Assembly (NCBI GenBank): GCA_905221085.1
Contig: CAJNBT010000001.1
Span: 434,001-498,000, forward strand
From: a bacterium
GTDB lineage: Bacteria; Bacillota; Bacilli; Lactobacillales; Streptococcaceae
Reading direction: 5' to 3'
DNA: 64,000 bases
Shown: piece by piece, positions 1 through 8,769 of the stretch
Numbering within the stretch: the stretch's first letter is position 1
Layout of the letters: every line of letters starts with the position of its first letter
The notes under the pieces: generated by a model
The model's input: only the letters and a program-made list of their open reading frames with translations
Told to the model about the DNA's origin: nothing
Databases searched by the model: none
Made by a program: the position numbers and the translations under genes

Positions 1-620
1 TTGATGATAAAGGCAAAGCCCTGCTGACCCAACTGGAGTTGATTTAGATAGGCTTCCAGAGTTTCATAAGAAATATCCAAACGAAGCACGCCCAGATTGG
101 CTCCCTTTGCATCAACAAGTTCTTGAGTGACAGAAATAACCCATTGACTGTCTGATTTACGAGCTGGAGTTAAAACTGGCTTAGACCCCTGATGAATGGC
201 CTTTTGGTACCAATCCTCAGCCATCATATCAGAGGAAGTTTTCATCTGCACACTGTCATCTGTAGAAATGACTTGACCAGATTTGGTCACCAGCACAACA
301 GTTTTCAAGTCCTGGTCTGCCTTCAAGACAGTCAAAAACAGATTTCGGATTCCCTTGACCTTGTCTTGACTGGGATTCTCAGCATAGGCTAGAATATCTG
401 CCTGCTGGGTCAGACTAGTCGAGGTGGTTTCTAATTTTTTGATATAAGACTGGATAAAGTGGCTAGTTTGACTGATAGTCGTTTGGCTATTGCCTTCAAT
501 GGTAGTCTCAATGGCTGAAGAACTAGATTGATAATAGAAAGTCCCAACCAGAGCCAGGAGGATGAGAAAGACTAGAAAGATGGAAATAACCATTCTGACT
601 AGAAGAGACGAACGTTTCAT
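1..620 (-). CDS. hk09: Sensor histidine kinase of TCS09/ZmpS type, partial (C-terminus outside window)
   Basis: Only the first 206 codons lie in the window, so the kinase core is not visible. The protein starts MKRSSLLVRMVIS, has a strong membrane segment at about residues 8-28, and continues as a predicted extracellular sensor region, as in membrane sensor kinases with a Cache-like domain. Its ATG at 620 overlaps the TGA of the response regulator (ATGA), so the two are translationally coupled. The pairing with an AraC-type regulator next to msrAB and ccdA matches the pneumococcal TCS09 locus as I remember it. The call rests on context and topology, not on catalytic motifs. Confidence 0.75.
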   Translation of the reverse strand, partial: MKRSSLLVRMVISIFLVFLILLALVGTFYYQSSSSAIETTIEGNSQTTISQTSHFIQSYIKKLETTSTSLTQQADILAYAENPSQDKVKGIRNLFLTVLKADQDLKTVVLVTKSGQVISTDDSVQMKTSSDMMAEDWYQKAIHQGSKPVLTPARKSDSQWVISVTQELVDAKGANLGVLRLDISYETLEAYLNQLQLGQQGFAFII

Positions 621-1354
621 CGACCTTCTCCCTTCTTAAACTGACGAGGTGTCACACCTGCAATCTGTTTAAAACGTTGAGTAAAATAGTTCATATCTTC
701 AAAACCAACCTTTTCGGCTATCTCATAAATTTTTAAATCTGTGGTCAGAAGCAAGAGCTTGGCTTGTTTGACACGTTCTCTCACCAAATAATCCTGAAAA
801 GGCAGGCCCAACTCTTTCTTAATCAAAGAACTCAGATAAGTCGGACTAAAGCCTAAGTCATTTGCTAAAGACTTTAAACTAAACTGGCTATCAGCCAGAT
901 GGGACTGGATTTTCTGGGCCATGTTTCCTTCAAACTTATCGGTTAATAAATCTTGTAACTGCTCTTCTTTCTCTTCCTTATCCAACTTTTGCTTGATTTT
1001 CCCCAACATTTCCTCAATATCCTGACGAGAAAAGGGCTTGAGCAGGTAGTCATCCACACCGAGTTTGACAGCAGACAAGGCATAATCAAAATCATCGTAA
1101 CCTGTCAAAAAAACCAGATGAACCTGAGGATAGGTTTCTCGGACTAAACTGGCCAACTGGATACCATTTAGCTGAGGCATGTTGATATCGGTTAAAATGA
1201 TCTCTGGCACCTGCTTTTGTATCAATTCCCAAGCCTGTCTTCCATTTTCAGCCTGACCGATGATTTCCATATCGTAGGCTGCTACATTGACCAGCTTGGT
1301 CAAGCCTTGTCTTACCAGATACTCATCTTCTACGATTAAGATTGTGTAGGTCAT
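617..1354 (-). CDS. rr09: Response regulator, receiver plus AraC-type DNA-binding domain (RR09/ZmpR-like)
   Basis: 245 aa. The N-terminal receiver begins TILIVEDEY, with the phospho-acceptor in ILTDINMP and the conserved lysine in LLKPFS. The C-terminal 100 residues are an AraC-type double helix-turn-helix (SLKSLANDLGFSPTYLSSL and YEIAEKVGFEDMNYFTQRF). I chose the ATG at 1354 because AAGGAG lies just upstream. A longer frame from GTG at 1372 would place that Shine-Dalgarno inside the gene. It is co-transcribed with the kinase downstream. It lies 70 nt after msrAB on the same strand and may have its own extended -10 promoter. Confidence 0.9.
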   Translation of the reverse strand: MTYTILIVEDEYLVRQGLTKLVNVAAYDMEIIGQAENGRQAWELIQKQVPEIILTDINMPQLNGIQLASLVRETYPQVHLVFLTGYDDFDYALSAVKLGVDDYLLKPFSRQDIEEMLGKIKQKLDKEEKEEQLQDLLTDKFEGNMAQKIQSHLADSQFSLKSLANDLGFSPTYLSSLIKKELGLPFQDYLVRERVKQAKLLLLTTDLKIYEIAEKVGFEDMNYFTQRFKQIAGVTPRQFKKGEGR

Positions 1355-1383
1355 GCTCTGCTCCTTTGTCACTTACTAGTATC

Positions 1384-1392
1384 AGTATAGCA
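1384..1392 (-). promoter_or_regulatory. Candidate extended -10 promoter for the response regulator
   Basis: On the minus strand TGCTATACT lies 29 nt upstream of the ATG at 1354. There is no good -35 at 17 nt, so this would be an extended -10 promoter. Read-through from msrAB is equally possible because I see no terminator between them. Confidence 0.4.
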
Positions 1393-1424
1393 AAATTCTC
1401 CTCTAACTGCTTAGGAAAGACTTC

Positions 1425-2537
1425 TTAATCGACATAATCTAGTAAATAAGCGTAGCCTTTTTCTGCCATTTGATCTTTGGGAATAAAGCGGATAGAGAGA
1501 CTATTGATACAGTAGCGCAAGCCCCCCTTGTCCTGAGGTCCATCCGTAAAGACATGGCCAAGGTGAGAATCTCCAACTCGGCTCCGCACTTCCATGCGTG
1601 TCATATTGTAAGACTTATCTTCCTTGTAGGTGGCGACATCTGGACTGATGGGTTGAGTGAAACTAGGCCAGCCACAACCAGACTCAAACTTGTCTTTTGA
1701 TGAAAAGAGGGGTTCGCCAGTTGCTACATCCACATAGATACCGGATTCAAATTTATCCCAGTAGCGGTTGGAAAAAGCTCGTTCTGTTTGATTTTTCTGA
1801 GTAACTGCATACTCCTCAGGTGACAGGGTCTTTTTCAATTCTTCATCACTTGGTTTGGGATATTTGCTGGCATCAATGACAGGGTAGGCAGCCTGATTAA
1901 CATTGATATGGCAGTAGCCATTTGGATTTTTCTTGAGGTAGTCTTGGTGATAGTCCTCAGCCACTACAAAATTCTTCAAAGCCTCCTTTTCAACTGCTAG
2001 AGGTTGGTCGTATTTCTTAGCCACCTCATCAAAAACTTGGTTGATTACCTCTAAATCCTTGTCATCTGTGTAATAAACACCAGTACGGTACTGGGTTCCC
2101 ACATCATTCCCTTGTTTATTTTTGCTAGTTGGATTGATAATGCGGAAGTAATGAAGCAGGATTTCCTTGAGAGAAATTTGCTTGGCATCATAAGTGACAT
2201 GGACAGTCTCCGCATGACCTGTTTGGTTAATCAATTCGTACTTGGTTGTTTCCCCTCTACCATTTGCATAGCCTGATACGGCATCTGTTACACCGGGAAC
2301 GCGTGAGAAGTATTCCTCAACTCCCCAGAAACAACCTCCAGCTAGATAAATTTCGTGCAAGTCTGCATCTTTACTAATTTCTGTTTTTTTCACTGTTTTT
2401 CCTCCTTGGCTAACTGACGCTTTCTCAATTTGCGAGCTATCTGTCTGCCCTGCATTTCGCATCAATAGAAAATAGAAACCGGTTATGGCTAGGAAAAAGA
2501 TTCCTGCCAAGACAAACAATTTTACTTTATCATTCAT
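1425..2537 (-). CDS. msrAB2: Membrane-anchored methionine sulfoxide reductase MsrA-MsrB fusion
   Basis: 370 aa. It reduces both S- and R-epimers of methionine sulfoxide in surface proteins. An N-terminal uncleaved anchor spans about residues 6-26. The MsrA domain (about 62-215) carries the catalytic Cys in GGCFWG (C69). The MsrB domain (about 233-360) carries GCGWPSF (C288) and RYCIN (C343, the MsrB nucleophile motif). The gene starts 9 nt after the thioredoxin-like lipoprotein, and CcdA is upstream. This makes a full electron relay from cytoplasm to surface: CcdA, then Etrx, then MsrAB. Family and locus match the pneumococcal Etrx1/MsrAB2 system as I recall it. Confidence 0.93.
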   Translation of the reverse strand: MNDKVKLFVLAGIFFLAITGFYFLLMRNAGQTDSSQIEKASVSQGGKTVKKTEISKDADLHEIYLAGGCFWGVEEYFSRVPGVTDAVSGYANGRGETTKYELINQTGHAETVHVTYDAKQISLKEILLHYFRIINPTSKNKQGNDVGTQYRTGVYYTDDKDLEVINQVFDEVAKKYDQPLAVEKEALKNFVVAEDYHQDYLKKNPNGYCHINVNQAAYPVIDASKYPKPSDEELKKTLSPEEYAVTQKNQTERAFSNRYWDKFESGIYVDVATGEPLFSSKDKFESGCGWPSFTQPISPDVATYKEDKSYNMTRMEVRSRVGDSHLGHVFTDGPQDKGGLRYCINSLSIRFIPKDQMAEKGYAYLLDYVD

Positions 2538-2546
2538 GACCTTTCC

Positions 2547-3110
2547 CTACCCCATTTCTTTCAATGTTTTTAAAATCATATCCTTATCCATAAAACCAGG
2601 TTGCGTTTTGACCAGCTTGCCTTCCTTGTCTATAAAGGCTTGAGTTGGGTAAGAACGGACACCATAACTTTCCAAGAGTTTACCTGATGGATCAATTAGG
2701 ACTGGGAAATTTTTATAATCCAAGCCCTTGTACCAGTTCTTAAATTCTGCTTCCGCTTGTTCCCCCTTGTGTCCAGGTGACACTACTGTCAAGACCACAT
2801 AATCATCACCAGCATCCTCAGCAATTTCATCGGTATCTGGAAGACTGGCTAGACAGATGGAACACCAAGAAGCCCAGAATTTGAGATAGACTTTCTTGCC
2901 CTTATAATCAGATAAACGATAAGTCTTGCCATCTACTCCCGTCAGTTCAAAATCAGCAACCGCCTGACCTTTAGTCGCAGTTTGCGCACTGACTTGTTCT
3001 GTTTTTGTTTGCTCCTTCATAGTAGATTCGTCTGACATATTTTTAGCCGAACAGGCTGCCAAACAACATATTGAACCTACTCCAAGGAGACATGTTTGCC
3101 ATTTTTTCAT
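2547..3110 (-). CDS. etrx1: Extracytoplasmic thioredoxin-like lipoprotein (TlpA/ResA type)
   Basis: 187 aa from the ATG at 3110. It has a lipoprotein signal peptide with lipobox LAAC (Cys about residue 20), a Ser/Thr/Lys-rich linker, then a TlpA-like thioredoxin fold with the redox motif WASWCSIC. It probably passes electrons from CcdA to MsrAB outside the membrane. The frame also opens at a TTG at 3131, but that codon overlaps the end of ccdA. GAGG lies at proper distance only for the ATG at 3110, which begins MKKWQTC. Confidence 0.9.
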   Translation of the reverse strand: MKKWQTCLLGVGSICCLAACSAKNMSDESTMKEQTKTEQVSAQTATKGQAVADFELTGVDGKTYRLSDYKGKKVYLKFWASWCSICLASLPDTDEIAEDAGDDYVVLTVVSPGHKGEQAEAEFKNWYKGLDYKNFPVLIDPSGKLLESYGVRSYPTQAFIDKEGKLVKTQPGFMDKDMILKTLKEMG

Positions 3111-3123
3111 TTCTTTTTCCTCT

Positions 3124-3834
3124 CTATTCAAATAATGTAGTCAAAATGGAAGCATTTCCCAAAAGCACCAAGATTCCCATCACGATAATGAGGAAACCAC
3201 CCACTTTTTTGAGGGTTCCTAGATAAGGATGGAGTTTTCGAAAATGTTTCAAAACATAGCTGGAGGCTAGAGCTAGAACCAAAAATGGTAGCGCCAAACC
3301 CAGCGTGTAAATCAACATGAGACCAGCTCCCTGCCAAGCACCTGAACCACCTGAAGCCGCCAAGGCCAAAACAGAGCCAAGAACCGGTCCCACACAAGGT
3401 GTCCAAGCAAAACTAAAGGTCAACCCCAGTAAAAATGCCTGACTATAGCCCTTACCCTTTTGCCCCTGTCTCTGTAACTGTAACCTTCTTTCCTTGTATA
3501 GTCCCTGAAAATGCAAGACTTCCATCTGGTGCAAGCCTAAAAGGATGATAACCGCACCCGTCACATACTGAAACCAAGAGGCATACAAAAGGTCTCCTAA
3601 AAAACCAGCACCATATCCCAGTAAGATAAAGATAAAAGAAATACCCGCTATAAAGGCCAGAGTTCGCAATAAACTGACAACTGAGATTGAAAATTTGCCA
3701 CTAGAAGCCTGAGAACCATCTTTGTCATCCAACAAGACTCCTGCATAGACCGGTAACAAGGGTAAAATACAAGGAGAAAAGAAGGAAAGAATTCCAGCAA
3801 GAAAAACACTGATAAAAAAGATTATATTATCCAT
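3124..3834 (-). CDS. ccdA: Cytochrome c-type biogenesis protein CcdA (thiol-disulfide transporter)
   Basis: 236 aa integral membrane protein of the DsbD/CcdA family with about six membrane segments. The paired cysteines are visible in FFSPCILPLLP (first helix) and SFAWTPCVGPVLG (fourth helix), the standard redox pair that moves reducing equivalents from cytoplasmic thioredoxin to the outside. The gene ends 13 nt before the ATG of the thioredoxin-like lipoprotein, so the two are surely co-transcribed. A TATAAT sits 32 nt upstream of the start (3872-3867, minus) but the -35 is weak. Confidence 0.92.
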   Translation of the reverse strand: MDNIIFFISVFLAGILSFFSPCILPLLPVYAGVLLDDKDGSQASSGKFSISVVSLLRTLAFIAGISFIFILLGYGAGFLGDLLYASWFQYVTGAVIILLGLHQMEVLHFQGLYKERRLQLQRQGQKGKGYSQAFLLGLTFSFAWTPCVGPVLGSVLALAASGGSGAWQGAGLMLIYTLGLALPFLVLALASSYVLKHFRKLHPYLGTLKKVGGFLIIVMGILVLLGNASILTTLFE

Positions 3835-3946
3835 TGCCTTCCTCCATTCTTTGATTTGATAGGACTATTATAGCCCCAAAACTCCAGAAAAAACAGGGAC
3901 AATGATAGGGAAAAATAGGAATTTAATCAGGTAATTTAGAAATCTT

Positions 3947-3973
3947 ACAAAAAAAGCCAGACACGGTCTGACT
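3947..3973 (-). terminator. Intrinsic terminator of the GNAT gene at 4000
   Basis: On the minus strand AGTCAGAC-CGT-GTCTGGCT forms an 8-bp stem with one G-U pair, followed by seven or more T. It lies 26 nt after the stop codon at 4000. Confidence 0.85.
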
Positions 3974-3999
3974 TTGATGGAAACAGAAAAGAAAATTCA

Positions 4000-4548
4000 C
4001 TAGTCTTCCCTACTTATCTGATAATAAATAAGGTCCGCAAGATAGCCTTTTCTCTCTACACCATTGGTAATAGTCTTGAGATAGGACATTCCAGCCTTCT
4101 CCATGACACGACCTGAAGCTGGATTGAGACTGGCATAACGTGCCTTGACTTCTTGAAAGCCTGCTTGAGTAAAACAAAAGTCCAAGACAGCTTTCAAGGC
4201 CTCTGTCATCATACCATGACCCCAGTATTTCTTGCCTAGCACATAGCCAATTTCACAAGAAGAATCGTTCTCATCTATTTCAACGATGCTGATATCTCCG
4301 ATCACTTGCCCTGAGTTTTCTTTTAGGCAAATGGCCCATTTGTAATAGTTGGGATTGGTATAGGAGGCAACCCAATTTCGAATCGAGTTCCGAGTGATTT
4401 CGACATCAGAATGAGGATCCCAGGTGACGTAGGTTAGATTCTCAGCAGATGAAGCCCAATTCTGAAACATGGTTTCTGCATCACTTTCCACAAATCGTCT
4501 CAAAATCAAACGGTCTGTCTGCAAGATTTGCGTACCGATTGCTTTCAT
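4000..4548 (-). CDS. GNAT family N-acetyltransferase (RimJ/RimL type)
   Basis: 182 aa. It opens with TDRLILRRF, typical of RimJ/RimL-like acetyltransferases, and contains IGYVLGKKYWGHGMMTEAL, the acetyl-CoA binding motif region, followed by NPASGRVMEKAGM, the usual motif B. The substrate cannot be told. I chose the ATG at 4548, which has GAGG seven bases upstream; the frame opens earlier at a TTG at 4587 without a ribosome site. The gene stands alone with its own terminator. Confidence 0.85.
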   Translation of the reverse strand: MKAIGTQILQTDRLILRRFVESDAETMFQNWASSAENLTYVTWDPHSDVEITRNSIRNWVASYTNPNYYKWAICLKENSGQVIGDISIVEIDENDSSCEIGYVLGKKYWGHGMMTEALKAVLDFCFTQAGFQEVKARYASLNPASGRVMEKAGMSYLKTITNGVERKGYLADLIYYQISRED

Positions 4549-4636
4549 GACGCTACCTCGCTTTCTTATAGATGATTCTCTGTCCAATCACCATTGAAAT
4601 TTGTTTTGCTTTTGAATTTCAAGGTAATAAGCTAAA

Positions 4637-4945
4637 GAGGTCCACTGGACCTTCTTCGTTTTCTCATTTCTAGGTTCAGGGTAAAAAGACTAAACTCAGT
4701 AATAACTAAAAAACAAGTTTTTCGTCTAATCCCTTGACGCAGTCGCTGTCTGGTTTGAAATGCGCTCTAGCAAGCTTTTTCAAATCTAGTCATCGTTGCG
4801 GGGGTGAGACTACGAAATCGAACTCTGTGAGTTACCGGACCTTCCTCGCTTACCTGTTTCCGTGCTCGGGCTGAAAACCTCCACTGGAGGTTCCTCGTTT
4901 TCTTATTTCTAAACTCGGGGTAAAAAGGTCCCCCGGACCTTTTTA
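4637..4945. repeat. Three diverged copies of a ~50-nt hairpin-bearing repeat downstream of nadE
   Basis: The 394-bp gap between nadE and the GNAT gene has no convincing gene. Units at 4637-4690, 4832-4878 and 4877-4930 share the plan: short palindrome (ggtccactggacc, aacctccactggaggtt), then ttc-tcg-tttt, a pyrimidine-rich stretch, ctcggg/ttcaggg and gtaaaaaggtc or ctgaaaacc. The last unit runs into the nadE terminator. A related element with the same ggtccactggacc core lies at 32688-32703 beside the rpsR terminator. Confidence 0.55.
4921..4945 (-). terminator. Terminator of pncB-nadE overlapping the nadE stop codon
   Basis: A perfect 11-bp palindrome, TAAAAAGGTCC-ccc-GGACCTTTTTA, contains the nadE stop codon (4945-4943). 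A- and T-runs flank both sides, so it could act in either direction. Confidence 0.85.
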
Positions 4946-5767
4946 CTCCCAAAAGTCATCAAATACGGTGATTGGTAGGTGGCGTTTGTGTTGGCCTTTG
5001 TGCCACCAGTTTTCGATTCTTACTTGTGCTTCTGGGCTGATTGTTTTGCCTTCTAGGTAGTCATCAATCTCTTCATAAGTGACTCCGAGGGCTACTTCGT
5101 CAGCCAGGCCTGGTTTGTCTTCTTCTAGGTCTGCTGTTGGGATTTTTTCATAAAGGGCTGGGTCTGCACCAAGTTCCTTCAAAAGTTGTTTTCCTTGGCG
5201 TTTATTGAGGCGATAAAGAGGGAGAATATCTGCACCCCCGTCACCAAACTTGGTAAAGAAACCTGTGATATTTTCCGCAGCATGGTCTGTTCCAATGACC
5301 GCTCCGCTATGGGCACCAGCAAGGGCATATTGGGCAATCATACGGCAACGAGCCTTGATATTGCCTTTGTTAAAGTCTGAAACAGAGCTTCCTGTCGCTT
5401 CAACTGCAGCTGTCATAGCATCTGCAGACTCCTTGATATTCACCACTAAACTGACATCTGGCTGGATGAAGGCTAGGGCTTTTTGAGCGTCTGCTTCATC
5501 AGCTTGTACTCCATAAGGCAGGCGGACAGCGATAAATTTGTAGCTATCATCGCCCGTCTCTGCTCGTAGTTCTTCCATAGCTAATTGAGCCAATCGACCT
5601 GCTAAGGTTGAATCTTGTCCCCCAGAAATTCCTAGTACAAGTGTCTTTAGGAAGGAATGCTTTTTCAAGTATCTTTTTAAGAAATCAATAGAACGACGGA
5701 TTTCTTCCTGGGCATCAATCACTGGTTTGACACCCAGTTGCTGAATAATAGTCTCTTGCAAACTCAT
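4943..5767 (-). CDS. nadE: NH3-dependent NAD+ synthetase
   Basis: 274 aa, the usual length of the ammonia-dependent single-domain enzyme. It amidates deamido-NAD to NAD, the last step of NAD synthesis. The ATP-pyrophosphatase P-loop is [12 protein letters not shown] (about residues 47-58), and [22 protein letters not shown] is the second family signature. The ATG overlaps the pncB stop (ATGA), coupling the two salvage enzymes. The stop codon lies inside the terminator hairpin. Confidence 0.96.
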   Translation of the reverse strand: MSLQETIIQQLGVKPVIDAQEEIRRSIDFLKRYLKKHSFLKTLVLGISGGQDSTLAGRLAQLAMEELRAETGDDSYKFIAVRLPYGVQADEADAQKALAFIQPDVSLVVNIKESADAMTAAVEATGSSVSDFNKGNIKARCRMIAQYALAGAHSGAVIGTDHAAENITGFFTKFGDGGADILPLYRLNKRQGKQLLKELGADPALYEKIPTADLEEDKPGLADEVALGVTYEEIDDYLEGKTISPEAQVRIENWWHKGQHKRHLPITVFDDFWE

Positions 5768-7224
5768 CCTTCTTCTCCTTCACCGAGGGCTTCCTTGCGC
5801 ATCTTGTCAATCAAGTCCATCTTGTCTTGCCATACATCACGCGCCAAATCCACTGGATAGTGTTGCGGATTGAGCACACGCTTGTACTCATCCCAAAGCT
5901 TGTCAAATTCCTTACGAGCATAATCCTGAATCTCAGTCAAGCTAGGCAAGTTGTAAATCAATTTCCCATACTTGAAAATATCCACCAAGAGAGGCACGGC
6001 GTCAAAATCACGAACGGTCTTCTTGATGTAGGTATAAGTCGGATGGAACATCTTGATTTCTGTCATGCCGCTCACATCCACACCATCATAAGTAATGTAG
6101 TCGCCCTCTGACTTGCCTTTTTCACGACTGGTAATGCGCCACACCTGCTTCTTACCTGGCGTCGACACTTTTTCCGCATTATTAGACAGCTTGATGGTAT
6201 TACGCATATTACCATTTTCATCTTCAATCGCAACAATCTTATAAACCGCCCCAAGAGCTGGTTGGTCATAGGCTGTAATCAGCTTGGTACCTACTCCCCA
6301 AACATCAATCTTAGCGTGTTGCATTTTGAGGTTAAGGATGGTATTTTCATCAAGGTCATTTGATGCATAAATCTTAGCATCAGTAAATCCTGCCTCGTCC
6401 AGTTGTTGACGAACTTTTTTAGAAATATAGGCAATGTCTCCAGAGTCAATGCGGACACCAAGGAAATTAATCTTGTCACCAAGTTCACGCGCCACCTGAA
6501 TAGCAGCTGGCACACCGATACGAAGGGTATCATAGGTATCTACAAGAAAGACGCAATTTTTGTGGGTCGCAGCATAAGCCTTGAAAGCCTCATAGTCATT
6601 GCCATAAACCTGTACCAAGGCATGGGCGTGAGTTCCTAAAACAGGAATGTCAAAGAGTTTACCAGCACGCACATTACTAGTTCCATTAGCGCCACCAATC
6701 ACCGCTGCGCGTGTTCCCCAGATAGCAGCATCCATTTCTTGTGCCCGACGAGTCCCAAATTCCATCAGTGGTTCATCCGCAATGACCGAACGAATACGAG
6801 CTGCCTTGGTCGCTACCAAGGTCTGGTAGTTGACAATATTCAAAAGAGCCGTTTCCACCAATTGACATTGGGCTAGAGGGCCTTCCACCTGTACAATCGG
6901 TTCATTGGCAAAGACCAAGTCCCCTTCTTGAGCAGAACGAACGGTCAACTCCAACTTGAAATTTCGAAGGTAATCCAAGAATTCCCCATGATAGCCAAGC
7001 GACTCTAAGTATTCGATATCACTATCTGAAAAGCGCAAATCTTCAAGATACTTCACAATCCTTTCCAAACCAGCAAAAACCGCATAGCCATTATTGAACG
7101 GTTGCTGACGGAAATAGACCTCAAAAACCGCCTTTTTATTGTGAATCCCTTGGTCAAAGTAAACCTGCATCATGTTAATCTGGTACAAGTCCGTGTGCAA
7201 TGTTAAACTATCATCTGGATACAT
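5764..7224 (-). CDS. pncB: Nicotinate phosphoribosyltransferase
   Basis: 486 aa. It makes nicotinate mononucleotide from nicotinate and PRPP, the entry step of the Preiss-Handler salvage route. Family features include the N-terminal [15 protein letters not shown], the central [20 protein letters not shown] and the phosphate-site segment [13 protein letters not shown]. No de novo NAD genes are nearby, consistent with streptococci depending on salvage. It is first in a two-gene operon with nadE. Confidence 0.96.
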   Translation of the reverse strand: MYPDDSLTLHTDLYQINMMQVYFDQGIHNKKAVFEVYFRQQPFNNGYAVFAGLERIVKYLEDLRFSDSDIEYLESLGYHGEFLDYLRNFKLELTVRSAQEGDLVFANEPIVQVEGPLAQCQLVETALLNIVNYQTLVATKAARIRSVIADEPLMEFGTRRAQEMDAAIWGTRAAVIGGANGTSNVRAGKLFDIPVLGTHAHALVQVYGNDYEAFKAYAATHKNCVFLVDTYDTLRIGVPAAIQVARELGDKINFLGVRIDSGDIAYISKKVRQQLDEAGFTDAKIYASNDLDENTILNLKMQHAKIDVWGVGTKLITAYDQPALGAVYKIVAIEDENGNMRNTIKLSNNAEKVSTPGKKQVWRITSREKGKSEGDYITYDGVDVSGMTEIKMFHPTYTYIKKTVRDFDAVPLLVDIFKYGKLIYNLPSLTEIQDYARKEFDKLWDEYKRVLNPQHYPVDLARDVWQDKMDLIDKMRKEALGEGEEG

Positions 7225-7298
7225 ACTTTTCCTACTTCCTTAGCTAGAAACTCATGAAAATTTTCAAGAACTTTCACATATTCCAATAAATTAGTACT

Positions 7299-7327
7299 AT
7301 TATATCACATTTTAGCTGTATTGAGAA
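7299..7327 (-). promoter_or_regulatory. pncB-nadE promoter
   Basis: The minus strand has an extended -10 (TGATATAAT, hexamer 7304-7299) with a weak -35 (TTCTCA, 7327-7322) at 17 nt. It leaves a leader of about 70 nt before the pncB ATG. Confidence 0.65.
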
Positions 7328-7339
7328 AAGAGCAACAAG

Positions 7340-7759
7340 CTATTCACCACTCTCCAGTTCATCCATGTCTTGCTCAAACTTTTTCTGAGCCCATTCTCCA
7401 TAGCTCTTCAGACCAAGATTGCCAATAAAGACCCAGGGAAGGTAGTTGAATTGATAATTCTGTAACATCAAAAGAGCCGTAATAGCCAAGGTTAAGAAAA
7501 AACAACCCAAAATCGTAAAATGAAAACGACTATAGTAGGTCACTCCCAGGTAACGGGCACGATTGAAAAAGAAGAAAATTCCTACTATCAGAGTATAGAC
7601 TAGAACATTCGGATTAAAAAGAGATGGAGCCAACACTGCCACCAAATAGCTTAGAAGTACAAGCCCAATAAAGAGTGAAAAAGACTCTGCCCCAGCTTTA
7701 TTGATTAGTTGTTCTTCTCTTTCGTCAAGTAATTGATAATGAATAAATTTATTTACCAT
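7340..7759 (-). CDS. Small integral membrane protein of unknown function, partner of XRE regulator
   Basis: 139 aa. About four hydrophobic segments (roughly 25-45, 50-65, 78-98, 105-118) lie between a polar N-terminus and an acidic C-terminus. I recognise no catalytic motif. Its ATG overlaps the end of the upstream XRE gene by 11 nt, so both are translated together. Two-gene units of a small HTH protein and a small membrane protein are common in Firmicutes, but the function of this pair is unknown. Confidence 0.7.
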   Translation of the reverse strand: MVNKFIHYQLLDEREEQLINKAGAESFSLFIGLVLLSYLVAVLAPSLFNPNVLVYTLIVGIFFFFNRARYLGVTYYSRFHFTILGCFFLTLAITALLMLQNYQFNYLPWVFIGNLGLKSYGEWAQKKFEQDMDELESGE

Positions 7760-7958
7760 CTTCTTCCTCCCAAAATAGTTGGTCTAGGGTTTTCCCTAAA
7801 CATCTGCATATGGACTGACAGAGCGAGAGACTGGGATTGTATCTCCCCGCCTCTATCAAACCAATAGTCTGACGCGTCACCCCCACAGCCTCTGCCAATT
7901 GACCTTGAGTTAAATCAAGCTCTACACGAGCTAATTTTAATTTTAAATTTTTAGCCAC
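7749..7958 (-). CDS. XRE-family transcriptional regulator, single HTH domain
   Basis: 69 aa, essentially only an HTH_3 fold: LDLTQGQLAEAVGVTRQTIG followed by LIEAGRYNPSLSLCQSICRCLG. This is the compact YozG-like type often paired with a membrane protein. The start is GTG at 7958 with GGAGG upstream and no in-frame ATG. It probably controls its own two-gene operon. Confidence 0.85.
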   Translation of the reverse strand: MAKNLKLKLARVELDLTQGQLAEAVGVTRQTIGLIEAGRYNPSLSLCQSICRCLGKTLDQLFWEEEDGK

Positions 7959-8005
7959 CTGCGTCCTCCTTATAATTTTAAAAAGTTGCGCCTCTTTTTA
8001 ACATC

Positions 8006-8033
8006 ATTATATCATATATCTAACTTAATGCAA
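8006..8033 (-). promoter_or_regulatory. Promoter of the XRE/membrane protein pair
   Basis: Minus strand -35 TTGCAT (8033-8028), 16-nt spacer and extended -10 TGATATAAT (hexamer 8011-8006). The leader is about 45 nt. Confidence 0.75.
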
Positions 8034-8067
8034 TATATAAATGTCATTTTGTAAACTTTTATTAACA

Positions 8068-8099
8068 AAAACTCTCTACCACAAAAGATAGAGAGTTTT
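8068..8099 (-). terminator. Orphan terminator behind a gene remnant
   Basis: Perfect 11-bp stem (AAAACTCTCTA/TAGAGAGTTTT) with a T-rich tail on the minus strand. The only thing upstream of it on that strand is the 22-codon remnant ending at 8104. Confidence 0.75.
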
Positions 8100-8103
8100 C
8101 AGC

Positions 8104-8172
8104 TTATTCAATTTTTTTCAAAACATCTACAGCATCGTAGGATTTCACATCTAATGTTGTATTGTCCTCCAT
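8104..8172 (-). pseudogene. Possible 3' remnant of a lost gene
   Basis: From the ATG at 8172, 22 codons read MEDNTTLDVKSYDAVDVLKK plus IE and stop just before a strong terminator. The frame stays open a few codons upstream (ending in CIFLDD) and then meets a stop. The coding-like composition and correctly placed terminator suggest the tail of a deleted gene, though a genuine small peptide cannot be excluded. I do not recognise the parent. The rest of 8175-8259 holds nothing I can name. Confidence 0.35.
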
Positions 8173-8259
8173 ATCGTCTAAAAAGATACAATTTATAGGT
8201 TATAACCGCTACTTAACTTATGTGTGAGTCTCTCTTTGTATCATACCTTCATATTCACC

Positions 8260-8670
8260 TTACAGATTCTTTTGGTAATAATATCTTTTCCCAATGTAGG
8301 GATAGTCTTGTAAGGTAAAGACTTCCTTGTAGCCATGCCTTTTATAAAAATCTGGAGCTTGAAACTGGTAGGTATTGACAAAAGCAAAACGACAGTTTCG
8401 ATTCTTAGCTTCAGTTTCTGCTTGCTGTAATAGTTTTGAACCGATTCCTTGCCCTCTCAGTTCCTCTTTTACAAATAAATATTCGATTTCTAGCCAATTT
8501 CCAAAAGTCTCTGCTACCAAACCTGCCAGGAGATTACCCTTTTCATCTTCGACATAAAGATTAAGTTGCTCGCTTTCAGCCTCTTCTCTTTTTGAACGGT
8601 TATAAACACGAATAAGATTCCCAATTTCTTGTGCTTTCTGAGACTCCTTATTTTCCAATCTAAAGTACAT
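8260..8670 (-). CDS. GNAT family N-acetyltransferase
   Basis: 136 aa, a single GNAT domain. The acetyl-CoA loop is VKEELRGQGIGSKLLQQAE (about residues 72-90), followed by NRNCRFAFVNTYQFQAPDFYKRHGY, where the FYKRHGY ending is typical. Substrate unknown. GGAGG precedes the ATG at 8670, and a consensus promoter lies upstream, so this is an independently expressed gene. Confidence 0.87.
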   Translation of the reverse strand: MYFRLENKESQKAQEIGNLIRVYNRSKREEAESEQLNLYVEDEKGNLLAGLVAETFGNWLEIEYLFVKEELRGQGIGSKLLQQAETEAKNRNCRFAFVNTYQFQAPDFYKRHGYKEVFTLQDYPYIGKRYYYQKNL

Positions 8671-8700
8671 CTAAACCTCCTTAAACACTGTTACAGCTTG

Positions 8701-8729
8701 ATTATAGTCTTATTTCAATAGACTGTCAA
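8701..8729 (-). promoter_or_regulatory. Consensus sigma-A promoter of the GNAT gene at 8260
   Basis: Exact consensus on the minus strand: -35 TTGACA (8729-8724), 17-nt spacer, -10 TATAAT (8706-8701). The Shine-Dalgarno AAGGAGG follows about 30 nt later. Confidence 0.88.
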
Positions 8730-8737
8730 ACTAGAAA

Positions 8738-8763
8738 AACCCACCAACATGAGTTGATGAGTT
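8738..8763 (-). terminator. Terminator of the amino acid permease gene
   Basis: An 11-bp stem (AACTCATCAAC/GTTGGTGGGTT, two G-U pairs) with a four-base loop and a T-run, just after the permease stop at 8770. Confidence 0.8.
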
Positions 8764-8769
8764 TCAAAT

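Noticed and set aside
4767..4952. 61-codon open frame on the minus strand after nadE
   Set aside because: It lies wholly inside the repeat modules and the nadE terminator, has no ribosome site and has a composition (Arg/Pro/Ser-rich) unlike neighbouring genes.
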